Shown here piece after piece: positions 54,264 through 64,000 of a stretch of DNA of 64,000 nucleotides; position 1 is the stretch's first letter; each line of letters starts with the position of its first letter. The notes below the pieces were generated by a model, which did no database searches, was not told where the DNA came from, and was given only the letters and a program-made list of their open reading frames with translations. The DNA is from Euclidia mi (taxonomy: Eukaryota; Arthropoda; Insecta; Lepidoptera; Erebidae): contig OX123191.2 of NCBI GenBank assembly GCA_944739405.2, forward strand, positions 4,134,830-4,198,829, in the 5' to 3' direction. The translations under genes were made by a program, and so were the position numbers.

Positions 54264-55564
54264 ACTAGCTGACCCAGCGAACTCCGTATCGCCTTTTAAG
54301 AGTATTTATTTAATTCCTTTTTTCCAAGCCCCTTTTCCAAAGTTACCATTGACTTAGCGCTTAATCTCTTATCATTTCAGAGTCTATAAATTATGAACAA
54401 ACAAATATAGATTTTTATATTATAATGAATTCCCCATTCCTTAAAATATCAGAGACGATACCTACCCATATCGAGTTTAAAAAAAAACCCGTCCGCCATC
54501 TTTTATTTTCTATCCGCCATCTTTGATCACGAAATAGATGTAGTGTTTGGATTCACCATCCCTTAAATCATCAGAGACAATACCCATATTGTTTTTTTAA
54601 ATTTTTCCCATCCGCCATCTTTGATTTCCCATCCGCAATCATGAATCACGAAATAGATGTTGTATTTGGATTCCCCATCCCTTTAAACATCGAAGACGAT
54701 ACCCATATTGATTTAAAAAAAAATGCCATCAGCCATCTTTGATCACGAAATTGATGTCGTATTTCGATTCCCCATCCCTTAAATTATCGAAGGCGATACC
54801 CATATTGATTTTTAAAAAAATCCCGTCCGCCTTCTTTGATTTTCTATCCGCCATCTTTGATCACGAAATAGATGTTGTGTTTAAATTCACCATCCCTTAA
54901 ATCATCAGAGACAATACCCATATTGATTTTTTTAATTTTTCCCAACCGCCATTTTTGATTTCACATCCGCCATCTTGAATCACGAAATAGATGTTGTATT
55001 TGGATTCTCCATCCCTTTAAACATCGGAGACGATACCAATATTGATTTTTTTAAATTTTCCCATCCACAATCTTTGATTTCCCGTCCGCCATCTTGGATC
55101 ACAAAATAAATTTCATATTATTAATCAGTGTCCCGAAAATCTCGAAAATGATTCCCATGTCGATTGTTTCCTATTCCTTTAGCCTTTTTTTGCCTTTGAC
55201 CCAACCCTCCCCCTTCTCGTTTGATCATTTTATTATTTTTGTCTGGCACCTAAAAGTTTTGGCGTAATTTTATATAGCCCATAGCCTTTCGTAATAATTG
55301 GGCTATCATAGGCAATAACAATTTTTAAAATCCGACTGCTAGTTTCTAAGATTAGCCGACATTATGTTTTAGCCTTTTGCCCGGCCCCAAAGGGTCGAAG
55401 CGTTATGTTATATAGCCTATAGCCTTCCGGAATAATTGGGCTATCGTATACAAAAAGAATTTTTCAGATCCGACCGGTAGTTCCTGAGATTAGCGCGTTC
55501 AAACAAACAAGCAAATAAACAAACAAACAAACAAACTCTTCCGCTTTATTATATTAGTATAGAT
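54264..55564 (+). repeat. Retroposon (CTAGCTGACCC...TAGTATAGAT type) with expanded interior
   Basis: Starts ACTAGCTGACCCAGCGAACT and ends with AAACAAAC repeats and CTTTATTATATTAGTATAGA, a common lepidopteran short retroposon form (compare 63241-63484, only about 240 bp). Here the interior is enlarged by the tandem array at 54430-55130 and by a two-fold repeat of the ATAGCCTATAGCCTT region at about 55275 and 55415. Confidence 0.6.
54430..55130. repeat. Higher-order tandem array: three ~115-bp monomers in a ~340-bp unit, twice
   Basis: Each monomer runs from CCATCCCTTAAATCATCAGA through ATACCCATATTGATTTTT to CCGCCATCTTTGATCACGAA and ATAGATGTTGT. Starts are at about 54430, 54550, 54671, 54771, 54890 and 55010. 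Monomers 1/4, 2/5 and 3/6 are most alike and lie 341, 340 and 339 bases apart. Confidence 0.8.
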
Positions 55565-57223
55565 AGCCACCCAGTCTATGTTGGTAGGCACCACCTGACA
55601 ACCCGGATTCGATAAGTGAAATTAATTGAAAATGTATAAGTCGTAAACCAATATTACGATCTTACTATATTACGATACTAACAATATTACGATCAGTTGG
55701 CAGTATCACAAACAAATTGCTCATTAACGCACTCGATGCGGATTGTAAAAGCATAAAAAAGTGTTCATTATAATTAAGTATAAAGTATAATACAATGTTT
55801 TGAGCCGAGTGATCGGCTGACGTAAACAAGTGAGTCATAACTGCGCAGCTGCGCCGCATTCCATTGCCGCGACTCAAGGACAACATATAATCATAAACAT
55901 GATACAATAGCCATTAGCGGCAAATACACAATTCTTTGTTAGATGTAATGAACAATACATCATCGAAGGAGACAGTCGATGATATAGTACACACTACCAT
56001 TGTTAAAAAAACACAAAAAAAAACACAATCGAGAATCGAACCACAGACCGATCCAACAACAACCTTTCAGCCACTGAGTCATAAGGGAAAAAAATATTTT
56101 ATTATATTTCGATCAGTCATTACTAAAGCTATATATAACAAGATATTTGGGTACATTATTTAGCTGTAATCGGGAGTTAAAGATTTTATATTATTTGTAA
56201 CAAAGTGTTAAGTTATTTTAGTGATTAGATCATTGGTGATGAGCATTAATCATTACATTCTTAAACTTTCTAGTGAGTTAATTTAAGATCTTTTATATGG
56301 AAATCACCAAGAGAAACATATCTGATATTTATATAGTTATGTGAAAGTTGGATAGTTAGTTAGATAAATAACAGATTGTGCAAAAATATTAAATCTAGCA
56401 AACCTCTTCGAAAATTTATAACAGTACTTAATATTTTTTCATTTTATGTTAGCATGTTTACATAAATCGTTAACACAACAATGCGTTATCTTGTGACTTG
56501 TGAGCTCCAACTCGAAAACAATAGCACCATTGTTGGCCTTCACAAATAATTATGTAGGTAATTATAACTTCGCATACATTTGCGTCTTACATTGTTGTTA
56601 ATGACACTGTACCCAATCGTTTATAAACTTATTTATGCTGTAATAGAATAAGATTCAGTTATTTTATTCAGCTTTTATGTTAAAATAGTTGATTGTAAAA
56701 TACGAAAGGGTATTTTTAAACTTGTACATCAATTAATTTGCTTTAGTTATTAAAGTATATAAATAATTGATTTATGTATAAGTACCAACTTTAGTTATTT
56801 AAGTATTGAAATTATTTATTTAACATAATATTTTCTTGGGTTTACGCGAATGTTACACATTGAAATTAAACTACAGTTTACGGATTTTATCGCGTTATAT
56901 TACTTTCACTGGTTCAGAAACTTTAGTTATTTAATGAGGTATAAATAAGAACACATTATAGCTATAATGTGTTCTTGTGCTTACGCAAATGTTATTATAT
57001 CAAACTGAAATTATCAAACTTAATTGAATTGAAACTAACTTTAACTAAAGTGGGTATTTGCACATAAATTAAATCAATAACTTCTATTCTTGAATAACTA
57101 AGTGGCTATTTACATATGCACACATGCCAGACACACTCACAACCAGTGCACTAGACATGTGGTTCATCTGGTTTAACTAAACCAATTTAAGCATATAGAA
57201 ACAAGTTACATATTGATAATTAA
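55565..57223. other. LTR-element interior, no gene; one perfect palindrome
   Basis: Only short frames (75-80 codons) with no motif. A 30-base perfect palindrome sits at 56947-56976 (AAGAACACATTATAG and its complement without spacer). Confidence 0.5.
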
Positions 57224-58883
57224 CAGTCTAACTACAAAAGATTCAACATGTGTTTAGCTAAACGGTGTTTAAAGATTTAAACACTGACTAAAACCATATC
57301 TAAGGTACTCTACTACAAAACCGTATCTAACAGATGTTTATTTAAACATGGTAGAAATTCATCAAAGCATGGTAGATATTTACATGTTCCCAATCGCGCA
57401 GAAACTTTATTGAAATATTAAATCTTGAATTTTAAAAAATGTTAATTAAAGACTTATTTAATACAAAAACAAACATCAAGTGTTATGTTCTAATGCTGTT
57501 AGCATGTAAAAATTTATAAATCTTGGATTAATAGTTGAAACTAGCATTTCATTATGATGTGCCGTGCGATACTATAAACGGGACGTTTCTATTTTGGCAG
57601 ATGACATTGGTTCGTATCGTACATTTTTAGGTTATATCGAAAAGTGATTTGTTTTTCAGCTATCGAATGTATTACAGTGTTGAGATGTACATATTTATTT
57701 TGTACAAATGTGTACAAAATGTAGCCGTATCGGGTGTTTGATTCCGTTGTAATCTCAGATAGGTACAATTAATTATTTATTTGCACAGCGTCAGGATTGA
57801 GGAGCCACATACATTTGTATTTATTACAAATTCCCTTGACCTTACAAGTCTATAATGTTAATACAAATTTGATTACAACTACTACAAAATGACCATAAAC
57901 TCAAAACATAATTCGAATGATTACTTTCACGGAATTCAGACTCGCATGGCGTACGGATTGAGGAGCCACACTTAAAGTATAATATCTTGCTGAATATCAA
58001 AGATACAATCCTCAGATTTTTTGTAGATGCTGTTCACAGTTAGTACAAAATGATACAAAATGTTCATAAATATTCATTCAATACTTTTCGAGTTCTAGGG
58101 TGACTCCTCAGTTCAGACGTATGTACTGAGGAGCCAACTTTACATTGATATAACTTTTTAAATACTTTAGTACAAATTATTTCTCTTCGTACTAAATAAC
58201 GGACCAAGCTTCAAACAAAGCGTAAAATCTGAAGTGGCTTCTCAATCCATACGGACACCAGTGATACAGAGGGCCTTCGTTAGACGTCGCCGTCCGCTCT
58301 GTTATACAGTTAATAATGAAGTAATATATTAATCAGTATTCATTTACCTCATGACGGGCCCAGCATCTTAAAGCACACGCTACTTGTATTTGTGGTTTTA
58401 TAGTACCACCACGAGAATCCGATGGAAGATCATCTTTAATTACGTCTACTATTTTTCTTACCTATTCCTTGCTAAATCTGTATTTCTTTTTAAACTGATA
58501 GTCTGAATAGTACGCCAAGGGATCAATGCGTTCACGTCTGATTTGATTATCTCTAAAGCTATCCAATATATCCAAATCTTCGAAATCCATAACATCCATC
58601 CAATCAAGTACTTCCATTTTATCACAATAATAAACACTTCAAACTCCTCAAAACTAATTAATATTCCTTAAATCCTTAGCGAACTGTGACTAGCAACAGT
58701 TGACATTGTGGTTGACATAAAAATAAATGTTAGACATCGGCTAAACTACCCTAAGTGAGTGTTTAAAATTGAAAACGCGTTTAAAGCATGTTTAGCGCAA
58801 AACAACCGTTAGACGCCCTTTTGTAGTACAAAATTTTATAACCACGTGTTAAGCACATGTTTAAATCTTTTGTAGTAAGACTG
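57224..58883. mobile_element. PIF/Harbinger element, internally rearranged
   Basis: The left end CAGTCTAACTACAAAAGATT and the inverted right end CAGTCTTACTACAAAAGATT are flanked by TAA (57221-57223 and 58884-58886). The transposase N-terminal part is recognisable at 58333-58617. The rest of the 1.66 kb has repeated GAGGAGCCAC words (about 57802, 57961, 58124) and one inverted GTGGCTTCTC (58232) instead of the expected catalytic domain. Confidence 0.85.
58333..58617 (-). pseudogene. Harbinger transposase N-terminal remnant
   Basis: ATG at 58617. The frame reads DILDSFRDNQIRRERIDPL, YYSDYQFKKKYRFSKE, an in-frame TAG at 58462-58464, then VRKIVDVIKDDLPSD and IQVACALRCWARHE. This is the N-terminal helical region of HARBI1-like nucleases, ahead of the DDE core. 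The DDE residues are missing. A GTAAAT donor-like site follows HE, so an intron may have existed. Confidence 0.75.
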
Positions 58884-60150
58884 TAAGTATTTATCCGGCT
58901 GTCAACGGTGTAATTTTATCATTTTTTCAACATTATATGTTTTATATATTTCAATAGAAACCAGACATTGAAAAAAAAAACAATCCTAACGACACAAAAA
59001 AAATCCAAAACAAAATAATTCAATAATTGCGACGCAGGAATTTTATGTTTGAGTTCACAATGAACAGTAAATGCCTAAATAGATGCATTTTCAAATAACA
59101 TAGCGATAGGCAGTAACAAGGAGATAAAATCGAAGACCAAAAACAACGATTGCAGAAAAATAAACATTTGACAAAACGAACAACTAATAATTCTACGATG
59201 ATATTCGTATTTTTATACCAAATAGACACAGATTAAATTCGTTAATTATTGTTAGTGAGCAACCTGCATGTGACACGTGTACATTTTATTAATAAATGAA
59301 CGCGGAATTCTAGCTAAATACCTAGTATATAATACGCTTGCATCTTTAGGTACGTTCATTCTCAGCCAGTCCAACTATAATAAGTAGACGTGGCATAACA
59401 AAGATGCAAATTTCTTAGTAAGAAAGAAAAATAATAGTTAATTTTAAAAGATAATCGCCGTAGTAGGCGGTAAAAGTATTTAATCATATCTACTATATAG
59501 AAATATATCACCGTACAAAATCACTAGCAGAATGTTATAGTAGAAAAATGAGAAGAAATGAAAAAGAGAAGGGTGTGAATTCGTTCCATAAGTCAGCCAA
59601 AGCAGCAATTATTAGCAATAATTACCAGCAGCAATCAATTACCGTAGTGGAATTTAAAAAAGCTAATCGCGAAGCATACGATCAACGAAGGTGACCTTAG
59701 CACGTCGTTAGAGGACGCGAGGCCATAAATCGCAATACAAAGAATGCGATCAAGGAATGTGACCACAGCGCGTCATTTAGTTGACACGTGGTCGCAAGCA
59801 AAACGATTGTAACTTGTTACTTATGCGGTTGATACAAAATTAATTATCACACGCGGCAACAGAGATTGTTATAATATAAAAATGCTTACCATGCGTAGTA
59901 AGAAAAAAATTTCTGTTGTGACCGGCACAACTCAACCGACCTTCCGAGCACAACAGAACAAAAAGAGAAAATGTCTATTGTGATCGGCACAACACCACCG
60001 ACTTCCCGAGCACAATAGAACAAGCAAAAAGAAACAATATATGCCACTAAAATAATCACACACTGCTTTGGAACGATTTCACACACACACAGTTAAAAAA
60101 AAAAAAAAAAGACTCACCGGCAGCGGATTCTCAACAAAACCCTACCTAAA
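58884..60150. other. LTR-element interior near the primer site, no gene
   Basis: Contains two 62-base tandem units at 59912-60036 (TCTGTTGTGACCGGCACAAC and TCTATTGTGATCGGCACAAC) and a looser duplicated word, GATCAACGAAGGTGACC / GATCAAGGAATGTGACC, at 59681 and 59748. No frame of interest. Confidence 0.55.
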
Positions 60151-60167
60151 TATTCCCGTGGGCGCCA
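60151..60167 (-). promoter_or_regulatory. Primer-binding site
   Basis: TGGCGCCCACGGGAATA on the minus strand, one base after the 5' LTR end. It begins TGG, complementary to the CCA end of a tRNA. Confidence 0.65.
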
Positions 60168-60168
60168 C

Positions 60169-60568
60169 TGTAACGAAGGAGACCTACCTGGTGTCCACTG
60201 TAACGTTTTCCCTACTTAGGGTGTTTAAATGAAAAATGTGAGTTGGATGTTACAATAAAAATTGATTTATTTCTCAAGTAAATTAAAACATCATTTTGCA
60301 AGCGTTTCACTAAGAAAAAATTACTAAAAAAATGTTATTTGAAAAGATATAAACAGGGTCGCGCGATTCGGCGATGGTAAAGGATTTGTTGAGGGTCCGC
60401 CTGCCGGTTCGTCCAGGAGAGGTGGTCACTTAGTTCGGTGCCGGTTCGCCAGAAGTAAGGGCGAGCGCAGCCAGCACCTCAGCATTTATAGCAGCTTGAG
60501 GTGCGGTGGGGGGCGAAGATGCAGGCGGCCGGGAGGCGGTGTCATCACGACGTCACAGCAACGTCACA
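60169..60568 (-). repeat. LARD 5' LTR
   Basis: Near copy of 53553-53925 with an extra segment around CCACTGTAACGTTTTCCCTA. Confidence 0.9.
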
Positions 60569-61544
60569 AGTCTTAATATGTTTGGAAATAAAATAAACTC
60601 GTCAATTTTACTCTTGAGCTTTATTCATTTTTAAATAGAAGAAGTGTTTCTAGGGCTCTCAGTTTGGTTGTTATTCTTCCTCTTTAAAATTTCAAAGCTT
60701 TGCTCTTTTCACTGGCGAATACGCCAGTCTTTGACGATCCTTGGCGTGCATCTTTAGCTCCATAAATGATGTAACCCTTTCGTTTATTTGATCTTTATAA
60801 CTTTAATCTTCACGGCTGACTGAGTCCAACCTTTTCATGGCTTTCCTATGTCTTATCTGTTAATAAAGTTCGTATTATTAAGGTGATCAAATCTTACTTA
60901 GTGAATAAATGTATATTTCATCACTTACCTCTTTCCTCTTTCATATGGTCCAAATGTTCTTATTTTCTTGAACAACGCTGTGTAGCTACGTATATGTAAT
61001 AAAGATGACAAATAAGAATAATAAATATCGTCTCTTAGCTTTTCATACTAAATTTTAAGAAAGCAAATCTGAAGTAAACTTTCGGCGATAATATTGGACA
61101 CGGACGTGAAGGCTCTAGAATAAATTATCACTCAAATATTCCTCAAACACTTTATTTTATCAAGTAAAAGAGGCTCAGAAAAAGCATAACGATTTTTTGT
61201 GTATCACAACAAAAAATCACATAAAGCTCACTAAAAGAACACATAAGACTTTTCAATTTAAGCAGCAATTTTCACATAATTATGGTAATTGCCACATTAC
61301 TATCAATAGCTCGAAGCTTGCATATGAAACTTATATAATTATGTATAATTGTTTAAGTAATAACATTCGCCTTGATTTAGACCCATTAATTCCATTCAAT
61401 ATAAATCTTTCTATTTACATAGATAATTGAAACATTTTGGTGATAAGTCATGATTTATTGTTGTTATGTTAAATTTTGTATCAGTCGTTAATATACAATA
61501 ATTTCTCATTATAAAAGATTAAAATCATTTCATATACCAGTAAA

Positions 61545-61677
61545 CAACTGGTGGCACACAAAAAAATAGATTAATATTGCTTGTTTATTTGGTACTCTGA
61601 TACATTTGAGCCTGTCTGTATATTTTTAACAACTCTGTACCTGTGTGTACAAATAAATGCTTTGACTTTGACTTAGA
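61545..61677 (+). repeat. CR1-type LINE 3' end
   Basis: AACTGGTGGCACACAAAAAA through GTACAAATAAATGCTTTGAC, ending in GACTTTGACTT hexamers. Absent from copy I. No coding part. Confidence 0.65.
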
Positions 61678-63240
61678 GCATTCACTTGTAACAGATCAAC
61701 GAGCATTCACCAGTTTTATTTTGCCGAACTGAACAACGAACAGAGCCGAACATTGCTCTTATCAGCAAAAAGGTCGAAGCAAATTAACTGTCCATTCGCT
61801 AGAATGTTCGGTAAAACACTCCCGTTTGTTTTTCTGTTTTGTAACAGAAACTTTTGGTTTTGTAACATTCGCAAAAATGCTCATTACCGGTGAATGCTTA
61901 ACTGTACCAGCACATTTAGGTACTTCTTTATAAAAGTAGATCCGATTCTTCTATTGATTATTGCGTTGATTATAATAAAAAATATCGCTCTCGTTTTTCA
62001 ACTTTTGATAACCTAAACCAAGTATAATGGTAAAAAATATGAGAATAATTGGAAAAAACTAACATTTTTTAAATAATGTTGGACGTGCGTCATATCTTCG
62101 GGATGTTCTCTACTTTTCCAGTTTTAACGACATTCTGATCTGATTATGATTAAGAGTAAGTGGTTGGTAAAGGGATAAAATGAGTTGTCATTCAAGGACA
62201 AGTCTGTTATCAAAGTTAAGCGCATGTTTTATATCAGATTTATAGATGGGTAGCAGACTAACCATATCTGGTTTTTATGCATGTCAATATAGTGTTTATA
62301 AAGTAACAATGGCATAAAATACAGTGTTACTTGTCTAAACTATAGAATATACCTAATATATTATTATAAGTTTAATATAAATCTCAAAAAAAAACCTAAA
62401 AATCGTTGATATATCTATCAATGTCATCTACACAAACTTGAAGCATCATGTTTTATGTTCTTACAAAAACATTGTAAAAGTCATCTTCTGATCACCAACA
62501 AAACACTTCCATTTAGGAATATACCCAAAATAGCCAAACATTTAATAATGTATTTCTCTCTGTATTTCCCTTCATAAAGAAACGACTACATTTAGTTGGA
62601 ACTTGCTTGTGCCGAAGCTCACTCCACTATACTTGGTCGAATTGTAAAACTTATACAATAAATAATTAATCTAACTTAACAAATAGTTATCTAAAGCACA
62701 CAAAGTTTTAAATTAACCCGATCGTAGTCACTACGGCGTAGCTCATTGCTACGAGGTGCTACGGACTCAATGAATATAGGCGTGTTGCATATTCTGTAAT
62801 AGTTTCCAAGAATAGAGTATGGGTCGAAATAATATTATCTTTTTTTTCTGTATAAAATTATTGCGTTACTGACTGACAAACCGACAAAGCACAGCCGAAA
62901 CTATTGAGCGTATGAAGCTGAAATTTGGCATGTATTTTCCTTGGGGACCATACTTGAAGTCAAACTCATTTCGGAGTCGTCGTGATTTGGAGAAAACTGT
63001 CCGCTTTTTGAGTGAATAAGTTACCTGAACCAACTTCAAATCACCACGTCTCCGAAATCAGTTTGAGTTCAATTTGAAATACTAATATGAAAAAAATTAA
63101 AACCAATATGAATTTAACCGAAATATTAAGGCATAAATCCATGTGCAAAAAAGTTCAGAAGTATTTCTATTGAATTCTGGCACTTACAATGTATAAGAAT
63201 ATAATTGTTGATCATTGAATACTTACTATAATATTACTAA

Positions 63241-63484
63241 CTAGCCGTTTCCCGCGGTTTCATCCGCGTCCTGAGGGAACTACTTCGCGTACCCGAAAAA
63301 CCCAAATATCTTACGGACCCCTATTTTTTTCTAAAATAAACTATAGCCTATATTACTCGCAGGTAATGTAGCTTTCTAATAATGAAAGAGTTTTTAAAAT
63401 CGGTTCAGTAGTTTTTGAGTTTATTCATTACAAACAAACAAAAATACAAATTTTTCCTCTTTATAATATTAATTATAGTGTAGA
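63241..63484 (+). repeat. Short retroposon, absent in copy I
   Basis: CTAGCCGTTTCCCGCGGTTT through TCGGTTCAGTAGTTTTTGAG to CAAACAAACAAAAATAC and CCTCTTTATAATATTAATTA. The copy I equivalent (about 20724) is uninterrupted. Confidence 0.75.
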
Positions 63485-63936
63485 ATACTTTTGACAAGCA
63501 GATCGAATCTTGGCAATCTAGCTTAGTTTTTAATTCCATTGCATATTATATAATTATGTTTGCCTAAACATACTCGTTTCATGTGTCTTAAAATAAATAA
63601 ATAAATCATTACAGAAAAAAAATATCCGACAAAATATCTTGTACACTAAGTCTTAAGTATGCGACACGCCTAAACGTGCTACGGACGCTACGAACGTTGA
63701 ACAATTTTGTAATTACTTATCACTTACAACATCGTTCATTACACTGTAAGCAAAACTGTAAGTTGGAGCTGAAACTTTGAAAGATCGCGTAAGCATTATA
63801 TTAAATGCATAATAAAGAGATATTCAATTAGTTATGTGTAGAACAAAGCAATAAATAAACGGCCTTTGCTTTACAAAATATGTTATTATTTTTGATTGAG
63901 ATGACGATTAGGTTTCAAAGTTTAATCAATGTATGC

Positions 63937-64000
63937 ACGGTTGGTGTAGTGTTTTAAGCGGTCGCTTCGCCGCTTGTGCTGCACACAGTGCTGTGGGTTC
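63937..64000 (+). repeat. tRNA-derived SINE (copy II), cut by window end
   Basis: Same SINE and position as at 26000-26216. Box A is TGGTGTAGTG with one base changed after it. The window ends in box B. Confidence 0.8.

Larger units (their letters stand above)
53553..60568 (-). mobile_element. Non-autonomous LTR retrotransposon (LARD-like)
   Basis: Direct LTRs at 53553-53925 and 60169-60568, with a 4-bp duplication AGTC (53549-53552 and 60569-60572). The empty site with single AGTC is at 16531-16534 in copy I. Orientation is minus: a primer-binding-like TGGCGCCCACGGGAATA (rc of 60151-60167) abuts the right LTR, and a purine tract ATGGGGGCAGTG abuts the left one. No gag or pol is left in the 6.2-kb interior, much of which is later insertions (54264-55564 and 57224-58883). 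Confidence 0.9.
41720..64000. repeat. Duplicated block 2, copy II
   Basis: Counterpart of 14919-26216. The matching parts are about 41720-41887, 52432-53552, 60573-61510, 62070-63240 and 63485-64000. Insertions between them are the Polinton, the LTR element, a LINE tail (61545-61677) and the repeat 63241-63484. The copy runs off the end of the window inside the shared SINE. Confidence 0.85.

Noticed and set aside
54430..55130. CRISPR-like array
   Set aside because: Units are 115 bp, adjacent and without unique spacers, in a eukaryotic repeat; it is a tandem satellite-like array.

Overview
The window looks like nuclear DNA of a moth or butterfly (Lepidoptera). It is AT-rich, has eukaryotic introns, and holds many repeat types typical of that order: RTE and CR1/Jockey-group LINEs, tRNA-derived SINEs, tails ending in GATGAT repeats, BEL/Pao, piggyBac, Harbinger-like and Polinton elements. 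I found no convincing host protein-coding gene. Nearly every readable protein belongs to a mobile element. Nested insertions this dense suit heterochromatin or a W chromosome, but that is inference.

The scaffold is an old tandem segmental duplication. Block 1 (about 440-9925, recurring at 30900-33660) and block 2 (about 14919-26216, recurring at 41720-64000) occur in the same order and orientation. Each copy has since taken different insertions, so each copy records the empty site for the other. Copy I received a 7.1-kb TTA-flanked element (698-7807), an RTE LINE (10466-14058), a TA-flanked element containing a piggyBac remnant (18628-20142) and a block of LINE debris (20776-25612). Copy II received a Harbinger-type MITE (32325-32794), a BEL/Pao retrotransposon (35154-41622), a Polinton/Maverick (about 41888-52431), a gag/pol-less LTR element (53553-60568) and a short repeat (63241-63484).

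The Polinton is the main gene cluster. It carries a packaging ATPase, a DUF8207-type protein (frameshifted), an integrase (split by a piggyBac MITE), a phospholipase A2-like minor capsid protein, an adenovirus-like cysteine protease (one frameshift), a penton-like protein, a small basic peptide, the major capsid protein (one early nonsense codon) and a conserved 148-residue protein. No DNA polymerase B is visible, so this copy could not replicate itself. Four late genes are joined by three exact ATGA overlaps. A spliced gene of unknown function lies divergently at its left side.

The most unusual signal is a rearrangement seen twice, in two unrelated retroelements (23295-23432 and 39083-39194). 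An ancestral A-x-B has become A-x-A'-B'-x-B, where x is the same four bases in both loops and the arms are perfect inverted copies of the flanks. In both cases the ancestral coding frame shows which state is original. The pattern looks like two hairpin-sealed DNA ends that were opened off-centre and joined.
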